Part shown: positions 24,750 to 33,347 of the stretch, piece after piece
Numbering within the stretch: position 1 is the stretch's first letter
Layout: each line of letters starts with the position of its first letter
Assembly (NCBI GenBank): GCA_946409405.1
Contig: CAMJWL010000016.1
Coordinates: 1-33,874, forward strand
Reading direction: 5' to 3'
Source: an uncultured Bacteroidales bacterium
GTDB taxonomy: Bacteria; Bacteroidota; Bacteroidia; Bacteroidales; UBA3824
Length of the DNA: 33,874 nt
Notes under the pieces: model-generated
What the model saw: the letters and a program-made list of their open reading frames with translations, nothing else
The model's database searches: none
Told to the model about the DNA's origin: nothing
Position numbers and translations under genes: made by a program

Positions 24750-26072
24750 TTAATATCTTTCCACCTTTGTCGGCGAATCTTTGAACGCCCTGTCGGCAAC
24801 GTCGCAATCCTGCGGGATTTTGGCTGATTTGAGTTTTCTACATTCGCGGAATGCAGAGCCTCGGATTTCCTTCACCGACGGCGGAAGTACCACTTCCTCA
24901 ATATCGGTGTGGAAAAAAGATCGCGAGCCAATGCGCCTTAGTTGCGATGATTCTTCAAATATAATTTTCTTTAAGTAAGTATTACTAAACGCCTGTTCGC
25001 CAATACGTTCCACAGAGGCTGGAATTGTTATGGATTTAATCCTCGTACCCGAAAAACAGTAAGCATGAATTTCTGTGATATTTTCTGGCAAGGTGATATT
25101 TGTAATGCCATAACACCTATAGAAAGCGTATCCACCAATGGAATCCATCTCTTGCGGAAGACTGTTGATAGTCAAATTGTTACATTCATTAAAAGCATAT
25201 CCGCCGATATATCGCAAACACTTTGGCAAATTCACGTGCCGCAATTGTTCGCAACCGTCGAAAGCGTGTCCGCCAAGGTAACGGAGATTAGTAGGAATGT
25301 TGATGTTAGTCAACTTGTGGCAATCCTCAAAGGCGTGTCCACGAATGGTGTCGATGGAGTTTGGCAACGTGACGCTCACCAAATCCGTAGAACAGAACAC
25401 ATCGCCACGGATGCCCTTAACAGGCTTGTCGTCAACGGTTTCAGGAATTGTTAACGTCTCGCTGTCCATCAATCCCTCGGTATAAAAACGGACATACTTG
25501 CCATCGGGCGCGTCCTCATAAAAGACGTGCGGTTTTAGGAACATCAACACCGGAATCAAGAACGTACACGCCGCAAGAATCCCAAGGCGAATCCACTTCT
25601 GATTGCTGCAACGGTCGTAAAGTTGAGGCGCGATGACGTCAGAAAACTTTTCGGTGGGGCGGCTCTTGATTTCCTTGATTAAAAAAGCCGACAAATCAGA
25701 CTTTTGGAACTTCCTCCATATCCCAAAACTAACACCAATCAGCACCGCCGCCCACAAACCTCCATAATGGAACACCCTAAACAACACAATGATTATCAAG
25801 TTGATAGGCCCAGAAATAAGCGTTGCCGTCATCTTCTTCTTTTCGATGTGGGCAAGCGAATCCTTCTTGATGTCGAAGCCGCTCTTTTCGAGTTCGCGGC
25901 TTATAAGACCTGCAACAATCTCATCCTCCGACTTCAAAAACAGCGGGTCTATCACCGCCGGCTGATCGCGAAGGGGCGTTGTCTCCGACGGATTTATAGG
26001 CGGAGGCGTTGTCTGTGTCGCCTGTGCATTAGGCGGCGTAGGTGGTATTGGTGGTGGTGTGCTGTTGTTCAT
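24750..26072 (-). CDS. Membrane-anchored BspA-type leucine-rich-repeat protein
   Basis: A 440-residue protein. Residues 1-40 are Pro/Thr-rich (PPPIPPTPPNAQATQTTPPP). Membrane segments lie at about 83-100, 104-118 and 161-179. Residues about 205-435 contain eight to ten LRR_5 repeats of the Treponema/Bacteroides BspA type, with motifs such as IRGHAFEDCHKLTNINIP and IGGYAFNECNNLTI. Such repeats mediate protein binding and are usually extracellular or periplasmic. The ATG at 26072 follows GGAG at a good distance; a GTG two codons upstream is possible. It is the first gene of the radical SAM operon, under the promoter at 26101-26131. Its role there could be recognition or display, inferred from position. 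Confidence 0.85.
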   Translation of the reverse strand: MNNSTPPPIPPTPPNAQATQTTPPPINPSETTPLRDQPAVIDPLFLKSEDEIVAGLISRELEKSGFDIKKDSLAHIEKKKMTATLISGPINLIIIVLFRVFHYGGLWAAVLIGVSFGIWRKFQKSDLSAFLIKEIKSRPTEKFSDVIAPQLYDRCSNQKWIRLGILAACTFLIPVLMFLKPHVFYEDAPDGKYVRFYTEGLMDSETLTIPETVDDKPVKGIRGDVFCSTDLVSVTLPNSIDTIRGHAFEDCHKLTNINIPTNLRYLGGHAFDGCEQLRHVNLPKCLRYIGGYAFNECNNLTINSLPQEMDSIGGYAFYRCYGITNITLPENITEIHAYCFSGTRIKSITIPASVERIGEQAFSNTYLKKIIFEESSQLRRIGSRSFFHTDIEEVVLPPSVKEIRGSAFRECRKLKSAKIPQDCDVADRAFKDSPTKVERY

Positions 26073-26100
26073 AATCACTCCAATTAAATTTTTGATTGCA

Positions 26101-26131
26101 CAAATATAGGAATACGCATGGAAAAATGCAA
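26101..26131 (-). promoter_or_regulatory. Promoter of the LRR / radical SAM operon
   Basis: On the minus strand, TTG at 26131-26129 and TATATTTG at 26108-26101 are separated by 20 nt and fit the Bacteroidetes consensus. The start codon at 26072 follows by about 29 bp. No second promoter is evident between the four tightly spaced genes. Confidence 0.7.
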
Positions 26132-26144
26132 ATATTTTTTCATG

Positions 26145-27101
26145 TTACACCCTAATCCCGACCATCGTCATGTCGTCTATCTGCGGAGTGCCGCCGCGCC
26201 ATGCAATGATGGTCTGTTCGAGGGCGACTCGCTGTTCGTTGAGAGGGTCGTTGTGGATTTCAACGAGGGTCGCAAGGAGGTTTTTGAGGAGAAACTTCTT
26301 ACACTCGCGACCGCCGAGTTGATCCTGCAAACCGTCAGAAAACATATATATCATGTCGCCCTTCTCGATATTGACAGTAAGGGTCTGAAAATGCTCTTTT
26401 TCACGTACATAACGCCCCACGGGCATTGAATCGCCTTTCAGTTTGATGGATTCGCCGTCGCGGACGATGAACGCCGCCTGATTTGCAATGGCGTAGCGGA
26501 TTTTCATTTTGTCGAAGTCAAACGAGCAGATGGTCATGTCCATGCCGTCGTCCAAAGACACGCCGCTACTTTTTTCGAGCGTCGCCTTGATGAAAGTCCT
26601 CATGCGGTCGAGGACCGTGCCGGGGTTTTCGGCGTCTTGTTCTGTTACCATGTATTCCCTCAGAGCCGCAATGCCAAGCATCGAGAGCATCGCGCCCGGA
26701 ATGCCGTGTCCGGTACAGTCGGCGGTAATCATCACCGAATAACGCCCGCAGCGCAAGGCTCTATAATAATCGCCGCCAACAATGTCGCGGGGGCGGTATA
26801 GCACGAAATTGTTTGGGAAAATCTCGTTGACATCCACGATTGACGACACCACCGCGCTTTGGATTCTGCCGGCATAGTTGATACTCGCGAGGAGTTTGTT
26901 GTTGGCGGCACGGATTTCCATGTTTTTCTCGGCGAGTTTGGCGGCTGTCCTGCGTTTGATGCGCCGCGTCCTGTATATCATCAGAGCCAACACCACACAC
27001 AGCACCCCCACCGCCGTAAGCACCATAATCGCAGTGTTCTTTTCGACGGTGAAAGTCCACGTTTCGGGTTCGTCCGCTAATATGTCGAGAAAAAATTTCA
27101 T
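26145..27101 (-). CDS. Membrane-anchored SpoIIE-type PP2C phosphatase
   Basis: A 318-residue protein with a short N-terminal region, one membrane segment (about 23-43), a coiled-coil stretch (45-80) and a SpoIIE/PP2C phosphatase domain (about 95-318). Metal-binding signatures are VGGDYYRA with Asp111, ADCTGHGIPGAM with Asp128, GMDMTICSFD, ANQAAFIVRDGE and MFSDGLQDQLGG, and the protein ends IDDMTMVGIRV. The ATG at 27101 was chosen because codons further upstream overlap the lipoprotein gene. It starts 40 bp after the lipoprotein gene and may share its transcript. The radical SAM operon promoter lies just downstream on the same strand. Confidence 0.88.
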   Translation of the reverse strand: MKFFLDILADEPETWTFTVEKNTAIMVLTAVGVLCVVLALMIYRTRRIKRRTAAKLAEKNMEIRAANNKLLASINYAGRIQSAVVSSIVDVNEIFPNNFVLYRPRDIVGGDYYRALRCGRYSVMITADCTGHGIPGAMLSMLGIAALREYMVTEQDAENPGTVLDRMRTFIKATLEKSSGVSLDDGMDMTICSFDFDKMKIRYAIANQAAFIVRDGESIKLKGDSMPVGRYVREKEHFQTLTVNIEKGDMIYMFSDGLQDQLGGRECKKFLLKNLLATLVEIHNDPLNEQRVALEQTIIAWRGGTPQIDDMTMVGIRV

Positions 27102-27141
27102 TGTCGTTTTTTTCGCTGCAAATATCACACCATCCCGGTTT

Positions 27142-28101
27142 TTACTCCGGCGCGGTGTAGAAACTTGCGTTGATATTTCCCAAACGGAGCGAATCGGCGA
27201 CTTCGTAATTGCCATAATTGTTGCCCTCCGCGCCGCCGTCAACGAGATAGACGTACAATTTGCCGTTCTCAACTGTTGCGAAATCAAGTCCATAGCCATA
27301 AAACTCGCCGCAGTCGTCGGCACGCCAAGTGGAACAGTCGTCCCATTCTCTCGGCAAATCGAGCGGACAGATGCTGCCGTCGGGCTTCACAACCGCCACC
27401 ACAGCAAATGCCTGACTGCCTTTGTTTTTGAAACGGAGGTTAACAAACTTGTACTCGTTGTTGTCGCCAAAAGTGTAGTCGAGGCTTGCGTGCATAATCT
27501 TGCGGCCATACTGAGTCTCGAATTTCGCTGCCAAATCCTTGGGCAAATCCATTTTCTTGTCGTTTTTGTAGGTGGATGTGGCAGGGTAAATTTTTACCGC
27601 GCTCTTGAAAGCCTCATCCACCAACAGCGGAGTAGCCCAACACGCATCATACTCATCCTTTGGTTTTTCAAGGAGTTTGCCAGATTCCAACTGATAAATC
27701 CAGCCCGGCCTGTTGTCAAAATTGATCCACGTGTCGCGGCCGTTGTCGCCTTCCTCGCTGCCCACCTGATAGCCAACCAACTTGACGGGGTAATACTTGC
27801 CGTCGTTGATGATGTACTTGAAATTCTTCAACGAATCGGGCGTCTGCTCGGGCACCACACGTCTTTGGTTATACTCGATGTTGGGGTCTTTCATAAGGAA
27901 CTTTTCGCCCAACCTGTCGGCAACTACATATACGGGTTTGAGCGCGGCAGGCTTTTGTGGCTCTGCTTTTGCGGGTTCGGTGGTCTGTGCGGCTGTCTGA
28001 GTGTTGTCTGCGCCGCCGTTGTTCTGCGTATTGCCACCGCCACACGCTGTGAGCGTCACGGCAATGAGCGCGGAAACAATAATCGAAGTTTGTGTTTTCA
28101 T
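27142..28101 (-). CDS. Lipoprotein of unknown function
   Basis: A 319-residue lipoprotein with signal peptide and lipobox LTAC, Cys20. Residues 21-55 are a Gly/Asn/Gln/Thr/Ala-rich linker. The rest is a folded domain of about 265 residues rich in Tyr, Asp and Gly (NFDNRPGWIYQLES, FYGYGLDFATVENGKLYVYL), probably beta-rich and exported. I do not recognise a family. The ATG at 28101 is the natural start because the signal peptide follows. A -7-like box, TACATTTG, lies at 28147-28140. It is divergent from the amidohydrolase gene and 40 bp upstream of the phosphatase gene. Confidence 0.82.
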   Translation of the reverse strand: MKTQTSIIVSALIAVTLTACGGGNTQNNGGADNTQTAAQTTEPAKAEPQKPAALKPVYVVADRLGEKFLMKDPNIEYNQRRVVPEQTPDSLKNFKYIINDGKYYPVKLVGYQVGSEEGDNGRDTWINFDNRPGWIYQLESGKLLEKPKDEYDACWATPLLVDEAFKSAVKIYPATSTYKNDKKMDLPKDLAAKFETQYGRKIMHASLDYTFGDNNEYKFVNLRFKNKGSQAFAVVAVVKPDGSICPLDLPREWDDCSTWRADDCGEFYGYGLDFATVENGKLYVYLVDGGAEGNNYGNYEVADSLRLGNINASFYTAPE

Positions 28102-28139
28102 TTTTGACAATTTTTTTGACAAACGTTTACTATTTGCCG

Positions 28140-28147
28140 CAAATGTA
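28140..28147 (-). promoter_or_regulatory. Putative -7 box of the lipoprotein gene
   Basis: TACATTTG followed by CGGCAAA on the minus strand matches the Bacteroidetes -7 consensus and lies 38 bp before the ATG at 28101. No TTG stands at the expected -33 position. Confidence 0.5.
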
Positions 28148-28219
28148 ACTATATTTTTTCGGACGACATATATGAAATGGAAGTTTTTTTGACAAGACAG
28201 AAAAAACTTAACGTGCATA

Positions 28220-28278
28220 ACAAACGATGCCTGTCGGAATCTCGATTTATTTCCGCGATTCCGACAGGTATCGTTTGT
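28220..28278. repeat. 22-bp-arm palindrome between divergent genes
   Basis: Arms 28220-28241 and 28257-28278 (core CGATgCCTGTCGGAATC and its complement) pair over 22 bp with one mismatch, around a 15-nt loop. On the plus strand it is followed by five T residues but no gene ends before it. Its right edge overlaps the candidate -33 TTG (28275-28277) of the amidohydrolase gene, so an operator role is plausible. Confidence 0.75.
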
Positions 28279-28304
28279 TTTTATGAAAAACAATTGTAAT
28301 TTTA
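28275..28304 (+). promoter_or_regulatory. Candidate promoter of the amidohydrolase gene
   Basis: TTG at 28275-28277 and TAATTTTA at 28297-28304 are separated by exactly 19 nt. The -7 box has one mismatch to TAnnTTTG. The start codon follows at 28369, leaving a leader of roughly 55 nt. Confidence 0.45.
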
Positions 28305-28368
28305 CCGCATCAACAAGAATATTAGCGGACACGATAAAAGTAAGGAAATTCAGCAAAACATATACATT

Positions 28369-29415
28369 ATGAAAAAAACAATTAAAATAATATTAATCAG
28401 CCTGTTGAGCCTGATAATTTTGGCGGGGGTGCTCATATACCTGACCTTGGGCGACTTGGTGAGCGGCGCGTTGTCTGTAAAAAAAATAGACGACCGCTTC
28501 TATTATATGGAATTCCGTGGCGACGACGGTTTTGATGATTTCATTGCGTCGGGCGGTGCCAAGGATGCCAATCAACTTGTGGAAAAAATCACCAATTTTC
28601 TTTCCAAAGGCCATTACAAGCCCAACGCACAAACCGATCCGATGAAATTTGGATGCGCGGCGTTCACCGTTAAAAACAATGTAGGAGAAGTCCTGATGGG
28701 TAGAAATTTCGATTACAACTCGTCAAACACTATTGTGCTTCACGCAGTGCCAAAACGCGGGTACGAATATATTTCGACCTTCAATTTGGAGTTTTTCGGC
28801 TTTGGCGATGATTATATGCCGGAGGACTTTGTGAGCAAGTACAAGGCGTTGAGTGTGTTGTTTGTCGCCCTCGACGGCGTCAACGAAAAGGGATTTGCAA
28901 TCGCCGATCTTTTGGCAGGCGACGGCGAGGAGACCCATCAGAACACACCTCTCCCCGACCTCACCACAACCGCCGCAATCGCCTATCTCCTGAAAAACGC
29001 CGCCACTGTCAACGAGGCAATCAATCTCCTCAACAACATTGATATGCACTCAGACATCGGCTTAGCACACCATTACGCAATGTCCGACACGACAGGACAA
29101 AGCGTTGTGATAGAATACGTTGACAACAAAATGAAAGTTACGCCAACACCCGCCGTAACCAACCATTACCTCTGCCCCAAGAAACTCAATGTAGGACTTT
29201 TGGAAACTGACCACCGCTACGACCAACTTTGCGACCGTTACGAAGCCGCACACGGCATTATGGACGACAACCAACTTTTTGAATCTATAAAATCCGTGGC
29301 GCAATATCCTACCACACAATACACTATGGTAATCAACCTCACGAAAAAGAGCGTTACATATTACTCACAACGAAAATTTGACGAAGGGCATAAGTTCGAG
29401 TTGCAAATCAATTAG
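28369..29415 (+). CDS. Ntn-type linear amide C-N hydrolase (choloylglycine hydrolase / AAT-like)
   Basis: A 348-residue protein with an N-terminal membrane segment or uncleaved signal (residues 5-27). The catalytic-core signature FGCAAFTVKNNVGEVLMGRNFDY begins with Cys96, the likely nucleophile of the choloylglycine hydrolase / acyl-coenzyme A:6-APA acyltransferase superfamily. Other family-like segments are VALDGVNEKGFAIADLL and the later SVVIEYVDNKMKV and TNHYL. In this superfamily the Cys becomes N-terminal after processing; whether residues 1-95 are removed here is unknown. Substrates of relatives include bile salts, N-acyl amino acids and penicillins; none can be assigned. It is divergent from the lipoprotein gene and precedes ileS without an obvious terminator. 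Confidence 0.8.
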   Translation: MKKTIKIILISLLSLIILAGVLIYLTLGDLVSGALSVKKIDDRFYYMEFRGDDGFDDFIASGGAKDANQLVEKITNFLSKGHYKPNAQTDPMKFGCAAFTVKNNVGEVLMGRNFDYNSSNTIVLHAVPKRGYEYISTFNLEFFGFGDDYMPEDFVSKYKALSVLFVALDGVNEKGFAIADLLAGDGEETHQNTPLPDLTTTAAIAYLLKNAATVNEAINLLNNIDMHSDIGLAHHYAMSDTTGQSVVIEYVDNKMKVTPTPAVTNHYLCPKKLNVGLLETDHRYDQLCDRYEAAHGIMDDNQLFESIKSVAQYPTTQYTMVINLTKKSVTYYSQRKFDEGHKFELQIN

Positions 29416-29460
29416 TTATTTTTTTCCGCGCCACATCAAAAACATTCTTTAAACTTTTTT

Positions 29461-29491
29461 TTGCATTTTACCCTTTTTTGCATTAATTTTG
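29461..29491 (+). promoter_or_regulatory. Promoter of ileS
   Basis: TTG at 29461-29463 and TAATTTTG at 29484-29491 are separated by 20 nt and match the Bacteroidetes consensus. The ATG follows at 29526. Confidence 0.75.
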
Positions 29492-29525
29492 CACTCCGAA
29501 ATTTAGAACGTTCAAACATAATATT

Positions 29526-32500
29526 ATGTCAAAGAAATTCGCTGAATACAAACAATTTAACCTGTCCGACATCAACAAAGAGATGTTGAAACTGTGGCAG
29601 GACGAAGATACTTTCGGGCAGAGCCTCAAAACAAGGGAGGGCAACCCGGCTTTCATTTTCTATGAAGGACCGCCGTCCGCAAACGGTCGTCCGGGCATTC
29701 ACCACGTACTCGCACGTACCATCAAGGACTCCGTGCTCAGGTACAAGACCGCAAAAGGTTTCCTCGTTAATAGGAAAGCCGGTTGGGACACTCACGGCCT
29801 GCCCGTGGAACTCGGCGTGGAAAAAGCCCTCGGTATCACCAAAGAAAACATCGGCAAGACAATCTCCGTAGAAGACTACAACAAGGCGTGCCGCAAGGCT
29901 GTGATGCAGTTTACCGAAGAGTGGCAGGACATCACCGAAAAAATCGGCTATTGGGTCGATATGGAGCATCCATATATCACATACACAAGCGATTACATCG
30001 AGACATTGTGGTGGCTTTTGAAACAACTCTACAACAAAGGCCTCCTCTACAAGGGCTACACCGTGCAGCCTTACTCGCCCGCCGCAGGTACGGGTCTGAG
30101 TAGCCACGAATTGAATATGCCCGGCTGTTACCGCGACGTCAAGGACACAATGGCGACAGTGCTTTTCAAGGCTGTCAACAACCACACCGCCGAGAGCCAA
30201 AAAGTGTTTGACTCTGAGGACGAGGACGTTAGGTTTATGGCTTGGACCACAACGCCGTGGACATTGTTCTCAAACACAGCATTGTGCGTGGGTCCAAAGA
30301 TTCAGTACGTAAAATTGAAGACCATCAACCCCTTCACCGGCGACCGCATCAGCGTCGTTATGGCAAAGGATTTGGTGAATAGTTACTTCAACGAGAAAAA
30401 CCAGGACGGCGACTTCGACGCTTGGAAAGAAGGTTCAAAAGACGTACCCTATCACATTGTAAAAGAATACGTTGGCAGCGACTTGGTAGGCATCCGCTAC
30501 GAACAGTTGTTGCCCTACATACAACCCACCGACGGCGACGCATTCCGCGTAATTCCCGGCGACTACGTAACCACCACCGACGGTACGGGCATCGTGCACA
30601 TCGCACCTGCATTTGGTGCCGACGACTTCAAGGTTGCAAAATTGGCGGGCATCGGTTCGCTGTTGCTCGTTGACAAGCAAGGCAAATTGGTGGACGGCTT
30701 GGGCGAATTTTCGGGCAAGTTTGTTAAGAAAGCCTACGACAAGACCGGCGAGACAGATGTGGACGTTGATATTGTCGTGAAACTCAAAAAAGAAGGCAAA
30801 CTCTTCCGCTCCGAAAAGTCAACCCACAACTACCCCCACTGTTGGCGCACCAATCTGCCCATTATCTACTATCCGTTAGACAGTTGGTTCATCAAGACAA
30901 CCGCCGTAAAGGAGCGTATGATCGAACTCAACAAGACCATCAATTGGCAGCCGCCGACAACAGGTTCGGGACGTTTTGGACAATGGCTCGAAAACCTCAT
31001 CGATTGGAACCTCTCGCGCTCACGCTATTGGGGCACACCGCTCCCGATTTGGCGCACAAAAGACGGCAGCGAGGAAGTCTGCATCGGCTCTTTTGAGGAG
31101 TTAATCAACGGCATCAACGAATCCATCGCCAAAGGCTTTATGAAGGAAAATCCGTACAAGGATTTTGTAGTTGGCGATTACAGCAAAGAAAACTACGACC
31201 GCATCGACCCGCACAAGCCCTACATCGACCAAGTGGTGTTGGTATCAAAATCGGGACAACCGATGTACCGCGAACCCGATTTGGTGGACGTTTGGTTCGA
31301 CAGCGGCGCAATGCCATACGCACAGTTGCACTATCCCTTTGAAAACAAGGAACTTTTCGACAAGACCTATCCCGCCGACTTCATCGCCGAAGGCGTTGAC
31401 CAAACACGCGGTTGGTTCTTCACATTGCACGCAATCGCGACGATGGTGTTTGACCAAGTTTGCTTCAAAAACGTTGTCTCCAACGGACTCGTTTTGGACA
31501 GCAAGGGCGAGAAGATGTCGAAGTCTAAGGGCAACGCCGTAGATCCGTTCACAACCGTTGAGAAATTTGGCGCAGACCCCGTGCGTTGGTATATGCTCAC
31601 AAACGCCTCACCGTGGGAAAACCTCAAATTTGACCCCGAGGGCGTTGACGAAATCCGCCGCAAATTCTTTGGCACACTTTATAATACATACTCATTCTTT
31701 GCGCTTTATGCAAATGTTGACGGCTTTACGTACAGCGAGCCGGACATCGCATTGGAAAAACGCCCGGAGATCGACCGTTGGATTCTCTCGCTCCTCAACA
31801 GCCTCATCAAGAACGTTGACGAGAGTTTCGCAGCCTTCGATATGACAAGGGCGGGCAGAATGATTCAGGACTTTGTAACCGAGGATTTGTCAAATTGGTA
31901 CGTCCGCTTGAACCGCAAACGTTTTTGGGGCGGCGGAATGACCGAGGACAAACTCTCGGCATACCAAACCCTCTACACCTGCCTCGAAAAAGTGGCTCAA
32001 CTGATGGCTCCTATCGCGCCGTTCTACGCCGACAAGTTGTTTAGGGATTTGAACAATGTAACAGAACGTTGCGTTACATCTGTACACATCGCCAATTATC
32101 CACAGTACGACGCATCGGCAATCAACACCGACCTCGAAGAAAGGATGAACCTCGCGCAGAAGGTAAGTTCGATGGTGTTGGCGCTCCGTCGCAAGGCTTC
32201 ATTGAAAGTCCGTCAGCCCCTCCAAAAAATCCAAATCCCGATTTTGGATGCTCAAATGGAACTTCAATTGGAGGCTGTCAAAAAACTGATTCTCAACGAG
32301 GTAAATGTCAAGGAACTTGAATACCTCCACGAGACCGCCGGCATCCTCACCAAGAAGGTGAAAGCCGACTTCAAAGTGCTCGGCAAAAAGTTGGGCAAGA
32401 ATATGAAGGCGGTGGCTGCAAGGCTCGCAACCCTCACACAAGAGGAGATTCAGGAGTTCGAGAGGAATGGAAATATGTCGATTACAATTGACAACAATAC

Positions 32501-32882
32501 AATTGTAAACGTCCTCACATCCGAGACAGAGATAACGAGCGAGGACATTCCGGGTCGCTTGGTGGCAAACGAGGGCAAGATAACTGTTGCGCTCGACATC
32601 AACCTCACTCAGAGCCTCATCGACGAAGGCTACGCCCGCGAACTCATCAACCGCATCCAAAATATGCGAAAAGACGCCGGATTTGACGTTACGGACAAGA
32701 TAACGGTGGAACTCACCACCCCCGACGCAATCAAGGGCGCAATCGCTAATTTTGGCGACTACATCTGTTCGCAGACCCTCACGCAGTCGCTCCTGCCCTC
32801 CCCCACCCTCTCAGGCGAAGGGGTTACGGAGACCGACCTCGATGAAAACCTGAATGTCAAGATACGCATCACGAAAATCTAA
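29526..32882 (+). CDS. ileS: Isoleucyl-tRNA synthetase, IleRS2-like with GxHH motif
   Basis: An 1118-residue class I aminoacyl-tRNA synthetase that charges tRNA-Ile. The length and C-terminal region resemble the eukaryote-like type (IleRS2). The ATP-binding signature reads PSANGRPGIHH (residues 50-60), that is Gly-Ile-His-His at 57-60, where other IleRS have His-x-Gly-His. KMSKS is intact at 663-667, and WTTTPWTLFSN and GTGIVHIAPAFGADD mark the editing domain. Swapping the first and third signature positions has been reported in some IleRS2 enzymes with very high mupirocin resistance. Near the C-terminus an unusual Pro/Ser/Leu stretch (LLPSPTLSGEGVTETD) interrupts the sequence. A terminator follows. 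Confidence 0.96.
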   Translation: MSKKFAEYKQFNLSDINKEMLKLWQDEDTFGQSLKTREGNPAFIFYEGPPSANGRPGIHHVLARTIKDSVLRYKTAKGFLVNRKAGWDTHGLPVELGVEKALGITKENIGKTISVEDYNKACRKAVMQFTEEWQDITEKIGYWVDMEHPYITYTSDYIETLWWLLKQLYNKGLLYKGYTVQPYSPAAGTGLSSHELNMPGCYRDVKDTMATVLFKAVNNHTAESQKVFDSEDEDVRFMAWTTTPWTLFSNTALCVGPKIQYVKLKTINPFTGDRISVVMAKDLVNSYFNEKNQDGDFDAWKEGSKDVPYHIVKEYVGSDLVGIRYEQLLPYIQPTDGDAFRVIPGDYVTTTDGTGIVHIAPAFGADDFKVAKLAGIGSLLLVDKQGKLVDGLGEFSGKFVKKAYDKTGETDVDVDIVVKLKKEGKLFRSEKSTHNYPHCWRTNLPIIYYPLDSWFIKTTAVKERMIELNKTINWQPPTTGSGRFGQWLENLIDWNLSRSRYWGTPLPIWRTKDGSEEVCIGSFEELINGINESIAKGFMKENPYKDFVVGDYSKENYDRIDPHKPYIDQVVLVSKSGQPMYREPDLVDVWFDSGAMPYAQLHYPFENKELFDKTYPADFIAEGVDQTRGWFFTLHAIATMVFDQVCFKNVVSNGLVLDSKGEKMSKSKGNAVDPFTTVEKFGADPVRWYMLTNASPWENLKFDPEGVDEIRRKFFGTLYNTYSFFALYANVDGFTYSEPDIALEKRPEIDRWILSLLNSLIKNVDESFAAFDMTRAGRMIQDFVTEDLSNWYVRLNRKRFWGGGMTEDKLSAYQTLYTCLEKVAQLMAPIAPFYADKLFRDLNNVTERCVTSVHIANYPQYDASAINTDLEERMNLAQKVSSMVLALRRKASLKVRQPLQKIQIPILDAQMELQLEAVKKLILNEVNVKELEYLHETAGILTKKVKADFKVLGKKLGKNMKAVAARLATLTQEEIQEFERNGNMSITIDNNTIVNVLTSETEITSEDIPGRLVANEGKITVALDINLTQSLIDEGYARELINRIQNMRKDAGFDVTDKITVELTTPDAIKGAIANFGDYICSQTLTQSLLPSPTLSGEGVTETDLDENLNVKIRITKI

Positions 32883-32894
32883 ACCTAAGTAAAT

Positions 32895-32935
32895 CAGCCG
32901 CTTACGCCCTTAGAGAGCGTTGGGCGGCTGTTTTT
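32895..32935 (+). terminator. Intrinsic terminator of ileS
   Basis: CAGCCGC (32895-32901) pairs with GCGGCTG (32924-32930), with additional inner pairing ACGC/GCGT, and is followed by five T residues. It lies 12 bp after the ileS stop and 28 bp before the next ATG. Confidence 0.85.
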
Positions 32936-32963
32936 CAATTTGTACTACTAATCTATAACTAAA

Positions 32964-33341
32964 ATGTCAGAAGAAAAGACACGCTACAACGACGAAGAAC
33001 TCGAAGAATTCAAGGAGTTGATTCTCCAAAAACTCGAACAGGCTCAGAAGGCCTACGACGACTATTCGGAGCAACTGCGCAACCGCGACAGTAGTCAGGT
33101 GGACAACACCGCCGACCAAGAAAACGCGCAGGAAAACCAATGCAAGGAGAGCATTTCGATAATGGCGGGCAGGATGGAAAAGTTTATCCGCAACCTCAAA
33201 TACGCCCTCATCCGCATCGAAAACAAGACCTACGGCATCGACCGCATCACCGGCAAGTTGATACCCAAGGAACGCCTCCGCATCGTGCCGCACGCCACGT
33301 TGGACGTGTCAACCAAAAATAGTCTTAACGAACGTAAATAG
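32964..33341 (+). CDS. DksA/TraR-like small regulator lacking zinc-finger cysteines
   Basis: A 125-residue protein with an N-terminal acidic helical hairpin (EELEEFKELILQKLEQAQKA) and a C-terminal segment YGIDRITGKLIPKERLRIVPHAT. That segment is diagnostic of the short Bacteroidetes DksA/TraR-like proteins encoded between ileS and lspA. DksA-type proteins enter the RNA polymerase secondary channel. Relatives often carry a Cys in YGICR; here it is Asp, and only one Cys (NQCKES) remains, so zinc binding is unlikely. The gene lies 6 bp before lspA and probably shares its transcript. Confidence 0.88.
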   Translation: MSEEKTRYNDEELEEFKELILQKLEQAQKAYDDYSEQLRNRDSSQVDNTADQENAQENQCKESISIMAGRMEKFIRNLKYALIRIENKTYGIDRITGKLIPKERLRIVPHATLDVSTKNSLNERK

Positions 33342-33347
33342 TTATTA

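Noticed and set aside
26878..28107. Long open frame on the plus strand across the lipoprotein and phosphatase genes (409 codons)
   Set aside because: It is antisense to two well-supported genes and has no family motif.
28220..28282. Intrinsic terminator on the plus strand
   Set aside because: Hairpin plus T-run is present but no plus-strand gene precedes it within the window. The divergent arrangement and overlap with a -33 box favour a regulatory role.
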